From Heritagella_A intestinalis (lineage in GTDB: Bacteria > Bacillota > Clostridia > Oscillospirales > Acutalibacteraceae): a stretch of 30,813 nucleotides of DNA. Positions 1 through 7,141 of the stretch are shown here, piece by piece. The translations under genes and the position numbers were made by a program. Where the stretch lies: the NCBI GenBank assembly GCA_904418995.1, contig CAJFQF010000019.1, positions 1 to 30,813 on the forward strand, in the 5' to 3' direction. Within the stretch, counting starts at the first letter, position 1, and every line of letters starts with the position of its first letter. The notes beneath the pieces were generated by a model. It did no database searches. It saw only the letters and a list, made by a program, of their open reading frames with translations, and had not been told where the DNA came from.

Positions 1-94
1 AGCAATATGCTACTAAAAAAGAACAGAAAACACACTTGTGTAAGCCGTTAAGCCCAGTGTTTTCAAGGGCTGGAGAGGACGGGCTACATTTTAA
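1..94. other. Unassigned left-edge sequence next to a truncated gene
   Basis: No gene, RNA or repeat could be recognised in these bases. They replace what should be the first half of the flavodoxin gene that follows: the flavodoxin frame meets a TAA stop at 92-94, and the sequence before it has no flavodoxin character in any frame. I infer that a rearrangement or insertion end lies close to position 94. The window begins here, so the other partner of the junction cannot be seen. Confidence 0.4.
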
Positions 95-328
95 TATCCT
101 ATCTGGTGGGGTATCGCGGCCTGGCCGGTGGATACCTTTGTGCAGGCCAATGATTTCACTGGGAAAACCGTCATTCCCTTCTGCACCTCTTCCAGTTCTG
201 GCCTGGGCCAAAGCGGACAGCTCCTGGCAGAAATGGCCGGTACCGGCGATTGGCAGGAAGGCCAGCGCTTCTCTTCCGGCGTTTCCCAGGAGGATGTGCA
301 GGCCTGGCTGGATGATTTGGGACTGTGA
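95..328 (+). pseudogene. C-terminal fragment of a flavodoxin
   Basis: The open frame starts directly with the residues YPIWWGIAAWPVDTF and continues through a segment ending VIPFCTSSSSGLGQSG to a C-terminal DVQAWLDDLGL. These are the FMN-contacting tryptophan region and the closing helix of flavodoxin-4-type proteins, which normally have about 160-170 residues. Only about 77 codons remain. The N-terminal half with the phosphate-binding T-G-N-T loop is absent, and an in-frame stop sits immediately upstream at 92-94. A GTG at 128 could start translation but would give a non-folding piece. Flavodoxins carry single electrons between redox enzymes in the cytoplasm; this copy should be inactive. 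The next gene begins 26 bases downstream and carries its own flavodoxin-like domain. Confidence 0.75.
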
Positions 329-354
329 TGGGAGAGAAAAGAGGCGTTTCTATC

Positions 355-1728
355 ATGAAGCGGATTCTGTTGAGCCTTTTGGGGCTGATGCTGGTTTTGG
401 GAATGACTGCCTGCGGCAGCGGGCAGACGTCCTCTTCCTCGGTGGCCTCCACCCCGGCGCCGGAAAGCAGCACAGCATCCAGCAGCTGGGAAGAGACGGA
501 TTCTCCGATCCTGGTAGCCTATTATGATGGAGAAAGCGGCGGCCGTGTCCGGGATGCGGCAGAGCTGCTCCAGGAGACGCTGGGCAGTGAATTGCTGGAA
601 ATCGAAGAGGAGCCTTCGGGGGATTTTTCCGCCTATGAATTTGTTCTGCTGGGCTTTGCGGCACAAAACAATACGCTGCCCCAGGCCATCCAGGATTTCC
701 TTTCCGACAATGACCTGGGAGCCCGGACCATATACCCCTTTGTTACCGGCCAGGGAAATGAAGCGGATGCTATTTTTTCCGCCATTTCCCAGTTACAGCC
801 GGGTGCCCTGCTGGGAGACAGCGCCCTGCTGTTTTCTACAGATACCAGCGAGAATGGAGTCACAGAGTGGGCGGAAAACCTGGGGCTTGCCCAGGAAACC
901 CTGGCCTCGGAAAGCAGCGATACCGTTGCGTCCGCCACAGTAGTGCCGGACCAGCAGCAGGTGTTCACCCTTTGGGAAGAGGGGAACGCCCCGGCCACTA
1001 CGGAATACACCGTTAACAACGGCGGCTATTCCGACGACCCGGATTTCCGGCCCTATCTCACCAGTTTCCCAGTGCCGGAAAGGGTGCAGGTCAAAGGGGC
1101 GGTGCTCATCTGTCCCGGCGGGGCCTTCCAGTTCCGCAGCGACCAGCCGGAGGGAATCGATGTGGCCGAGGCCCTCAGCGCCCGGGGGTATCAGAGCTTT
1201 GTGGTGGATTACCGCCTGCGGCCCTATACCCAGCAGGAGGGGGCCTTGGATTTGGCCCGGGCAGTGCGGTTTGTCCGCGCCCATGCCCAGGACTACGGCT
1301 TTGACCCGGAGGATATTGCCGTAATGGGCTTCTCTGCCGGAGGCATTTTGAGCGGCGAGATGCTGTTAAACTTCGATGGGAACGTACTTCCCACAGACTT
1401 GGACCCGGATTACCAGCCGGACGAGCTGGACGAGGTTTCTGCCGACGCAGCCGCCTGTGGGATGATTTACTCCTTCTATGGCCGACTCAGCGTGGGCACC
1501 ACCGATGTGGAGCTGCTGCGTTCCGGCGATTTGCCGCCCACCTTCTACTGCTACGGCACCCGGGATCCCTTCTATGAACAGTTCCTGGCCAACGCCGACG
1601 CGGCGGAGGAAGCCGGGGTATCGGTAGAGCGCTTGCAGCTGGATGAAATGCCCCATGGGTTCGGCGCGGACGGAGGCTGGATTCCCGCCTATGACGCGTG
1701 GCTGGAAGGAGTTTTCCAGAGCAACTAA
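355..1728 (+). CDS. Lipoprotein with flavodoxin-like domain fused to an alpha/beta-hydrolase (esterase-like)
   Basis: This 457-residue protein starts at ATG 355, preceded by GAGG at 341-344; the in-frame GTG at 325 overlaps the upstream gene. Residues 1-22 form a lipoprotein signal (hydrophobic stretch, then GMTAC), followed by a Ser/Thr/Pro-rich linker. Roughly residues 50-180 resemble flavodoxin-4 proteins (ILVAYYDGES at the start, EWAENLGL at the end) but lack the T-x-T-G-x-T phosphate loop, so FMN binding is doubtful. Residues about 220-457 are an alpha/beta-hydrolase of the BD-FAE/esterase type: an oxyanion segment CPGGAF, the nucleophile elbow GFSAGG with Ser327, an acid Asp404 (GTRDPF) and His434 (MPHGFG). 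The substrate is unknown; acyl or acetyl esters of carbohydrates are typical for the family. It should sit on the outer face of the membrane. Confidence 0.75.
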   Translation: MKRILLSLLGLMLVLGMTACGSGQTSSSSVASTPAPESSTASSSWEETDSPILVAYYDGESGGRVRDAAELLQETLGSELLEIEEEPSGDFSAYEFVLLGFAAQNNTLPQAIQDFLSDNDLGARTIYPFVTGQGNEADAIFSAISQLQPGALLGDSALLFSTDTSENGVTEWAENLGLAQETLASESSDTVASATVVPDQQQVFTLWEEGNAPATTEYTVNNGGYSDDPDFRPYLTSFPVPERVQVKGAVLICPGGAFQFRSDQPEGIDVAEALSARGYQSFVVDYRLRPYTQQEGALDLARAVRFVRAHAQDYGFDPEDIAVMGFSAGGILSGEMLLNFDGNVLPTDLDPDYQPDELDEVSADAAACGMIYSFYGRLSVGTTDVELLRSGDLPPTFYCYGTRDPFYEQFLANADAAEEAGVSVERLQLDEMPHGFGADGGWIPAYDAWLEGVFQSN

Positions 1729-1763
1729 TACGCAGCCCCACCGTTTTTTCACATAGATAGACT

Positions 1764-1813
1764 AGCAGTCCTTCCCCGCCTGTTTCAGGGTGGGGAAGGC
1801 GCTGCTTTTTGTT
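1764..1813 (+). terminator. Rho-independent terminator after the hydrolase gene
   Basis: A long stem pairs AGCAG...CCTTCCCC (from 1764) with GGGGAAGG...CTGCT (to 1807) around a small loop near 1783-1786, followed by TTTTTGTT. It separates the hydrolase gene from the MATE gene. It also argues against a MATE start at 1790, which would lie inside the stem. Confidence 0.8.
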
Positions 1814-1831
1814 GCAGAAAGAAGGCAGATC

Positions 1832-3196
1832 ATGATGGAGGAACAATCGGAAAAATATCTGTTTGAGGAGATGCCGGTTCCTAGGGCCGTGGCGACTTTG
1901 GCGATTCCCACGGTTATCAGCCAGGTGGTGACCATGATCTACAATCTGGCCGACACATTTTTCATTGGCCAGATAGGGGACCCGCTGATGGTGGCAGCAG
2001 TGTCCCTGGTATCCCCCTGGTTTAATTTGCTCACGGCCCTGGGTAACCTTTTCGGGTTGGGAGGCAGCAGCCTGATTTCCCGGCTGCTGGGGGCGCAGAA
2101 TCAAAAAGACGTGAAATATGTGGCGGCCTTCAGCGTGTGGGGCGGGGCTGCGGCCACTGTGATTTTCTCCCTGGCCACTTACCTTTTCCGCGGGCCGTTG
2201 CTTGCTTTTCTCGGAGCCAGCCCGGATACCTACAGTTATGCAGAGAACTATCTGGTCTGGGTTGTGGTGCTGGGAGGGGTTCCCACCATGGTGAGCCTGA
2301 CCCTTGGGCACTTATTGCGCAGCGAAGGCCATGTCCGGCAGGCCAGTGCCGGCATGATGTTCGGCGGCATCCTCAATGTGGTGCTGGACCCTGTGCTGAT
2401 TTTCGGGCTCCATATGGAGGTGGCGGGGGCGGCCATTGCCACTGCGTTCTCCAATGCGGCTTCTGTGGTGTTTTTTGTGGCCTGCTATCTGCGCCTGGGA
2501 GAAAAAACCGCGGTTTCCCTGAATCCTGTCTATTTCACCTTCCGGTTTATCCGTCAGATTTTCTCCGTGGGGCTGGCGTCCGCCCTGGCCACGGCCCTGG
2601 GCAATGCTTCCAATATGGTCATGGTGCGGTTGGCTTCCGGCTATGGCGATATCCCAGTGGCGGCCTACGGTATTGTCAAGCGCATTGACCAGTTCCCCCT
2701 GAATGTGTCTATGGGTCTGTGCCAGGGGTTTATGCCTCTGGTAGGCTACAATTTCGCTTCTCAAAATTATCAACGTATGCGGAAAGTCTCCACTTTTTCC
2801 TGGAAGGTGGCCTTGATACTATCCGCTTGTTTTATCGCCTGCTTTGCCATTTTCGCACCGCAGCTTTTACATCTGTTTATCCCCGAAGAGGAAACCAGCA
2901 CCCTGGGGGCTGCGTTCCTGCGCATTGCCTGCCTGGCGGTGCCCCTGACCTCGGTGAATTTCCTCATCAGCTACACCCTCCAGGCCATGGGGAAAGGGGC
3001 GCAGTCCGCTGCTCTGACCTTTAGCCGCCAAGGGTTGCTGAACATCCCCCTCCTTATGGTAATGAACCTGATTTTCGGCTTGTACGGCATGATCTGGACC
3101 CAGCTGGTGGTGGAGGTCATTATGCTGCCGGTGTCTCTGGGAATGTATCTGCATACCTTTCGGAGGCTGGAATCCGGAGGAAAACAGGACCCATAA
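1832..3196 (+). CDS. MATE family multidrug/cation efflux transporter
   Basis: This 454-residue polytopic membrane protein has about twelve hydrophobic segments arranged as two halves. The opening segment, with VISQVVTMIYNLADTFFIGQ, is the signature of the DinF/NorM-like MATE family (MatE, PF01554). It exports cationic drugs or metabolites using a Na+ or H+ gradient; the substrate cannot be deduced. The start at ATG 1832 (or the adjacent ATG 1835) is chosen because GAAGG lies at 1821-1825. An earlier in-frame ATG at 1790 falls within the terminator stem of the preceding gene. It is isolated from the upstream gene by that terminator and followed after 85 bases by an aldo/keto reductase gene. 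Confidence 0.9.
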   Translation: MMEEQSEKYLFEEMPVPRAVATLAIPTVISQVVTMIYNLADTFFIGQIGDPLMVAAVSLVSPWFNLLTALGNLFGLGGSSLISRLLGAQNQKDVKYVAAFSVWGGAAATVIFSLATYLFRGPLLAFLGASPDTYSYAENYLVWVVVLGGVPTMVSLTLGHLLRSEGHVRQASAGMMFGGILNVVLDPVLIFGLHMEVAGAAIATAFSNAASVVFFVACYLRLGEKTAVSLNPVYFTFRFIRQIFSVGLASALATALGNASNMVMVRLASGYGDIPVAAYGIVKRIDQFPLNVSMGLCQGFMPLVGYNFASQNYQRMRKVSTFSWKVALILSACFIACFAIFAPQLLHLFIPEEETSTLGAAFLRIACLAVPLTSVNFLISYTLQAMGKGAQSAALTFSRQGLLNIPLLMVMNLIFGLYGMIWTQLVVEVIMLPVSLGMYLHTFRRLESGGKQDP

Positions 3197-3281
3197 CCTT
3201 TGGGTTTTCACTGCGAAACCAACGGAGACTTCCGCTTTCCAGCGGGAGGGGATAGAATAGGAATATAAGGAGATGAGCAAG

Positions 3282-4286
3282 ATGCAGACAAGAATTTTAG
3301 GCAAAGACCTGACGGTTTCCGCAGTGGGCCTGGGATGCATGGGCTTTTCCCACGCCTACGGCGCTCCCACTGAGAAAAAAGAAGCGGTTCGCCTGCTGCG
3401 CCGGGCGGCGGAGATGGGCTATACCTTTTTTGACACCGCCGAGGTTTACGGCACCCCGGAGGACCCCCATGCCAATGAGCAGTTGGTGGGGGAGGCTCTG
3501 GCCCCGGTGCGGGATCAGGTGGTGATCGCCACCAAATTCGGTCTGCGGTTTGATATGGAGAGCGGGAAATTCCCTTACCCCCTGATCCCGGATTCCCGGC
3601 CGGAGATAATCCGCCAGTCGGTAGAGGGCTCTTTGAAGCGCCTGGGCACCGACCACATCGACCTGTACTTCCAGCACCGCATGGACCCGAAGGTGGCGCC
3701 GGAAGAGGTAGCGCAGGTGATGGCCGACCTGATCCGGGAGGGGAAAATCACCCATTGGGGCATCTCGGAGGCCAACGAGGACTATCTTCACCGGGCCCAT
3801 GCAGTGTGTCCGGTGACGGCGGTGCAGAACCGCTACTCTATGATGGCCCGGCACTATGAGCCCCTGTTCCCGGTGCTGGAAGAATTGGGTGTGGGCCTGG
3901 TAGCCTTCTCTCCCATGGCCAACGGCTTTTTAACGGGCCGCTATGGCAAAGGGGCTCAGTTTGACGCACAAACGGACTACTGGGCAGGAATGCCCCAGTT
4001 CCAGGACGAGGCGATTGACCAGAATCAAGAGCTCCTGGAATTGCTGAACCGGATGGCCCGGGAAAAAAACGCCACCCCGGCCCAGATTTCCATGGCCTGG
4101 ATGCTCTGCAAAAAGCCCTGGATTGTGCCCATTCCCGGCACCCGGAAGGAAGACCGGATGCTGGAAAATGCCGGTGCGGCGGAAGTTTTCCTTTCTTTGG
4201 AGGAGGTGCAGTCCCTGGATGATGCCCTGGACAAAATGAAAATGTCCGAAGTGTTTGGCGGAACGCCTTGTAAATCCTCAAAATAA
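3282..4286 (+). CDS. Aldo/keto reductase (long, YajO/AKR11-13-like type)
   Basis: This 334-residue (alpha/beta)8-barrel oxidoreductase probably reduces aldehydes or ketones with NAD(P)H in the cytoplasm. The catalytic tetrad is visible: Asp51 and Tyr56 in FDTAEVYG, Lys85 in ATKFG and His132 in LYFQHR. The segment VPIPGTRKEDRMLENA near residue 280 is the cofactor-phosphate-binding region. ATG 3282 is preferred over ATG 3273 because the Shine-Dalgarno AAGGAG at 3267-3272 abuts 3273 but sits nine bases before 3282. It is followed after 53 bases by a second, shorter aldo/keto reductase of another subfamily, so the pair is not a recent duplication. The physiological substrate is unknown. Confidence 0.9.
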   Translation: MQTRILGKDLTVSAVGLGCMGFSHAYGAPTEKKEAVRLLRRAAEMGYTFFDTAEVYGTPEDPHANEQLVGEALAPVRDQVVIATKFGLRFDMESGKFPYPLIPDSRPEIIRQSVEGSLKRLGTDHIDLYFQHRMDPKVAPEEVAQVMADLIREGKITHWGISEANEDYLHRAHAVCPVTAVQNRYSMMARHYEPLFPVLEELGVGLVAFSPMANGFLTGRYGKGAQFDAQTDYWAGMPQFQDEAIDQNQELLELLNRMAREKNATPAQISMAWMLCKKPWIVPIPGTRKEDRMLENAGAAEVFLSLEEVQSLDDALDKMKMSEVFGGTPCKSSK

Positions 4287-4339
4287 CTCTTCTACATCTT
4301 GCGAAAATAGACACTATGCAATAAAATGGAGGTATTAGA

Positions 4340-5185
4340 ATGGAATACGCAACTTTGAACAATGGAATCAAGATGCCTATGGCAGGTATCGGTACCTTTT
4401 TGCTGACTCCCGATGAAGCAGAGGCTTCTGTCCTCAGCGCTTTGCAGTGCGGCTACCGCCTTATCGACACGGCCAACGCCTATGTCAACGAGAAGGCCGT
4501 GGGCCGGGCCATGAAGAAGTCGGGCCTGAAGCGGGAGGAAATCTTCCTGGAGACCAAGCTCTGGCCGGCCTTCTATGAGCAGGCGGATGCAGTGGAAAAG
4601 ACCCTGGAGCGGTTGGACACCGACTACATCGACCTGTTGCTCATCCACCAGCCCGCCGGCAACTATATTGCCGGATACAAGCTCATGGAAAAGGCCTATC
4701 AGGAGGGCAAGGTGAAGGCTATCGGCCTTTCTAACTTTACCCCTGCTCAGATTCAGGAAATTCTGGACGTCTGCCAGGTGAAACCTGCCGTGCTTCAGAC
4801 GGAAGTCCATCCCTATTCCCAGGAGAAGGAGCTGAAGAAGTTCCTGGACAAAGAGGGCATGGTGATCCAGGCCTGGTACCCCCTGGGCCACGGGGATAAA
4901 GCCCTGATCCAGGAGCCCCTGTTTACGGAGCTGGGCAAAAAGTACGGCAAGTCCAATGCCCAGATGATTCTCCGCTGGCACATCCAGGACGGCAATATTG
5001 TCATCCCCGGCTCCAAGAATCCCGGCCACATCAAGGACAACTTTGATTTGTTCGATTTCTCCCTGACGGAGGAAGAGATGGCGAAGATTTCCGCTATGGA
5101 CCAGCAGAAGCGCTACTACACCAGCACCCCGGAAATGCTCAAGCGGTATGCCGAGATGGTGCCCCCGGTGGACCAGCAGAAGTAA
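4340..5185 (+). CDS. Aldo/keto reductase (short, 2,5-diketogluconate reductase/AKR5-like type)
   Basis: This 281-residue aldo/keto reductase opens with the typical TLNNGIKMPMAGIGT motif. The tetrad is Asp43 and Tyr48 (LIDTANAYVNE), Lys73 (ETKLW) and His103 (LLIHQP). The C-terminal segment IVIPGSKNPGHIKDN carries the cofactor-binding residues. The short subfamily includes 2,5-diketo-D-gluconate and methylglyoxal reductases. The start is well supported by GGAGGT at 4328-4333 before ATG 4340. It sits in a four-gene stretch of small reductases (two AKRs, a flavin reductase, a RibD-C-like protein), which suggests a shared role in carbonyl or flavin redox balance; that role is inference. Confidence 0.9.
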   Translation: MEYATLNNGIKMPMAGIGTFLLTPDEAEASVLSALQCGYRLIDTANAYVNEKAVGRAMKKSGLKREEIFLETKLWPAFYEQADAVEKTLERLDTDYIDLLLIHQPAGNYIAGYKLMEKAYQEGKVKAIGLSNFTPAQIQEILDVCQVKPAVLQTEVHPYSQEKELKKFLDKEGMVIQAWYPLGHGDKALIQEPLFTELGKKYGKSNAQMILRWHIQDGNIVIPGSKNPGHIKDNFDLFDFSLTEEEMAKISAMDQQKRYYTSTPEMLKRYAEMVPPVDQQK

Positions 5186-5256
5186 TCTAACAAATGGAGC
5201 GGGGCCGGTTCCCGCGATTCCATTCTAAAATCATAATCCTGTAAGGAGTGTTTGCT

Positions 5257-5814
5257 ATGCGTAAAAATTTCGGAACCAAGTCCTGGTTTTATCCCCTGCC
5301 GGTGCTGATTATTGGCACCTATAATGAAGACGGCACTGCCGACGCCATGAACGCTGCCTGGGGCGGCCTGTACGATGCCGACAAAGTGGTGCTTTGCCTG
5401 AGCGCCGGCCACAAGACCACCGCTAACATTCAGGCCAGAGGCGCATTCACTGTCAGCTTTGCCGACGCCGCCCATGTGGTTCCTTCGGATTACGTGGGCA
5501 TCGTTTCCGCCAACACGGAGCCCGGCAAGATGGAGAAGTCCGGTTTCCATGTGACCAAGAGCGAATCCGTAGACGCGCCCCTCATCGATGAGCTGCCGGT
5601 GGCGTTGGAGTGCAAACTCCTCAAGGTCAACGAAGATGGCAATATTATTGGTCAGATTGTCAATGTCAGCGTGGACGAAAGCGTCCTGGACGGGGAAGGC
5701 GATATTGATTTTGCCAAGTTCCGCCCCATTTCCTTTGAACCGGCCCACAATGCCTACCATGTGCTGGGCGAAAAAGTGGGCAACGCCTTCCGGGACGGCG
5801 CAGCATTGAAATAA
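5257..5814 (+). CDS. Flavin reductase-like FMN-binding split-barrel protein
   Basis: This 185-residue protein belongs to the flavin-reductase-like split-barrel family (PF01613, DIM6/NTAB-type). Recognisable features are the opening FYPLPVLIIGTYNEDGTADAMNAAWGG, a segment near residues 45-70 (LCLSAGHKTTANIQARGAFTVSF), and a C-terminal RPISFEP. Members bind FMN and either reduce free flavin with NAD(P)H or act as flavoproteins of unknown substrate. AAGGAG at 5243-5248 fixes ATG 5257 as the start. The gene lies 71 bases after an aldo/keto reductase and 53 bases before a RibD-C-like gene, on the same strand. Confidence 0.88.
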   Translation: MRKNFGTKSWFYPLPVLIIGTYNEDGTADAMNAAWGGLYDADKVVLCLSAGHKTTANIQARGAFTVSFADAAHVVPSDYVGIVSANTEPGKMEKSGFHVTKSESVDAPLIDELPVALECKLLKVNEDGNIIGQIVNVSVDESVLDGEGDIDFAKFRPISFEPAHNAYHVLGEKVGNAFRDGAALK

Positions 5815-5867
5815 CGAAATACAGTGCAATCCCATAGGAGGGGCATCACATTAAGGAGAGAGATCAA

Positions 5868-6578
5868 ATGTTTGTTGTCTGTCATATGCTCGCTTCCCTG
5901 GACGGGAAAATTGACGGGGCCTTTTTCGGCGCGCCGGAAACCGCCCCGGCCCTCCACGCCTATGGGGAGCTGCGGGGATTTTACCACTGCCAGGCCACTC
6001 TTTATGGCACCACTACTATGCTGGGTGGATACGCCGATGGTTTGGCCCCAGCCCTGCCATCGCAAGGGACGTTTCCGGCTCAGGAGGACTGGGTGAATCC
6101 GGAAGGCCGGGAAGTGGGGAATTTCATCGTTTCCGTAGACCCCAAGGGAGAGCTGGGATTTTCTTCCCATCTGTTGGAGCGGAAAGGCCGTCCTGCCGCC
6201 CACGTCATTGAGGCCCTGACCCGTCAGGCTTCCCCGGCATACCTTTCCTATCTCCGGGAGCGGGGCATTTCCTATCTGTTTGTTGGGGAAGGCCGCCTGG
6301 ATTGCGCCCTGCTGATGCAAAAGCTGGAAGCCCTTTTTGGTATTGACCGGCTGATGGTGGCCGGAGGCGGTATCGTCAATTGGTCTTTTTTGCAGGAAAA
6401 TCTCATTGATGAGCTGAGCCTGGTAGTGGCTCCCGTAGCCGATGGCGGCGCCGGCGTGTCTATTTTTGAAGGGGCAGATTTCCTGCCGCCCCATGGCCCA
6501 GTGGCTTTTTCCCTTCAGGAGGCAAAACCTTTTACCGGAAACGGCCTTTGGCTGCGATATACGGCTGTCAAGGGCTAA
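5868..6578 (+). CDS. RibD C-terminal/dihydrofolate reductase-like oxidoreductase
   Basis: This 236-residue protein opens with VVCHMLASLDGKIDG and has a second conserved block, MVAGGGIVNWSFLQENLIDEL, typical of the RibD C-terminal reductase fold (PF01872). In riboflavin synthesis that fold reduces the ribosyl chain of a pyrimidine with NADPH. Here the deaminase half of RibD is absent, so it is one of the many stand-alone homologues with unknown substrate rather than a riboflavin enzyme. AAGGAGAG lies just before ATG 5868. It ends the four-gene redox group; the next sequence is a dead insertion element. Confidence 0.88.
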   Translation: MFVVCHMLASLDGKIDGAFFGAPETAPALHAYGELRGFYHCQATLYGTTTMLGGYADGLAPALPSQGTFPAQEDWVNPEGREVGNFIVSVDPKGELGFSSHLLERKGRPAAHVIEALTRQASPAYLSYLRERGISYLFVGEGRLDCALLMQKLEALFGIDRLMVAGGGIVNWSFLQENLIDELSLVVAPVADGGAGVSIFEGADFLPPHGPVAFSLQEAKPFTGNGLWLRYTAVKG

Positions 6579-6614
6579 ATAGAGGCAAAATGAAAGCATC
6601 TGTAGGAGTACAAT

Positions 6615-7011
6615 ACATCATTGGACAGTAGAAGAAAAAAGGATGAAGGATAGGGTCTCATCGGTTATAGTTGGAGTTGCAGACAACAACTGTACGAGAG
6701 GAGGCCCTATCCTTCATGAACAAGAGTATAACACAAGACATGGCGTATCGGCAATCCCTAATGAAATACGCGGCGAAATACGGCGTAAGCCGCGCCAGCC
6801 GGAAGTAAAACAGCCGGTGGTACATCTACTTCTGGAAATCCCGATGGGATGGAACGGCAGCGTCTCTGGCCTGTCAGTCCAGGCGACCTCACAGTCACCC
6901 GAATCAGCATACTGAGGCAGAATTGAAACGAATCCGAGATATGCGCCGCCGCAATTCCCCATGAGGCCCGCTCAATTGGCTTTCTCCTTTAGAGTTCTCT
7001 GTCCAATATGT
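6615..7011 (+). mobile_element. Deletion derivative of an insertion sequence, with imperfect terminal inverted repeats
   Basis: The left end reads ACATCATTGGACAG (6615-6628). The right end, read on the other strand, is ACATATTGGACAG (core CTGTCCAAT at 6999-7007). Between them are the first about 80 codons of a transposase and a short piece that looks like its last codons, so the middle is missing. At about 400 bp it is far shorter than a full element of roughly 1.1-1.2 kb. Whether the short form could be mobilised in trans by a full-length copy is open. Confidence 0.65.
6643..6717 (+). promoter_or_regulatory. Fold-back stem hiding the transposase start codon
   Basis: Bases 6643-6659 (ATGAAGGATAGGGTCTC) pair with 6701-6717 over 17 positions with one G-U pair. 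A second small stem (AGTTG/CAACT at 6675-6679 and 6687-6691) lies in the loop. The right arm covers most of the ribosome-binding GGAGG and the first two bases of the transposase ATG. RNA read through from outside would fold and hide the start, whereas RNA started inside the loop would not. This is a known insertion-sequence strategy against read-through activation (for example IS10 and IS50). Confidence 0.6.
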
Positions 7012-7014
7012 TTG
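6716..7014 (+). pseudogene. Transposase remnant (integrase-type DDE family, N-terminal and C-terminal pieces)
   Basis: From ATG 6716 the frame reads MNKSITQDMAYRQSLMKYAA and continues with a helix-turn-helix-like YGVSRASRK, a TAA stop at 6806-6808 where a tyrosine codon is expected, then WYIYFWKSRWDG, a run RRPHSHPNQHTEAELKRIRDM and a second stop at 6962-6964. After about 6955 the reading continues with RPLNWLSPLEFSVQYV, which resembles a C-terminal end. The whole catalytic DDE core is therefore deleted. I recognise the N-terminal pattern from transposases common in gut Clostridia; the exact IS family is not certain. It cannot encode an active enzyme. Confidence 0.72.
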
Positions 7015-7076
7015 ACAAACCTACCGATTTGCGGGAGAGGGGCATGGCGGAAGGCGATTGCCTGCCGGAATAAAAT

Positions 7077-7121
7077 AAAAGCCGGATGGCTTTCGGGAAA
7101 TCCCCGAGCCATCCGGCTTTC
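7077..7121 (-). terminator. Terminator of the GGGtGRT operon
   Basis: On the minus strand AAAGCCGGATGGCT pairs with AGCCATCCGGCTTT, with further inner pairing (GGG/CCC), followed by TTTATTTTA. It lies about 20 bases past the stop of the GGGtGRT gene. A shorter T run on the other side could let it act on the plus strand as well. Confidence 0.85.
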
Positions 7122-7141
7122 TGAAATCCAAAAAGAGTAAA

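Noticed and set aside
4299..4327. TTGCGA-17-TAAAAT before the second aldo/keto reductase
   Set aside because: RNA from this pair would start near 4334, after the GGAGGT ribosome-binding site, giving an almost leaderless message for a gene with a strong Shine-Dalgarno. It is probably not a real promoter for this gene.
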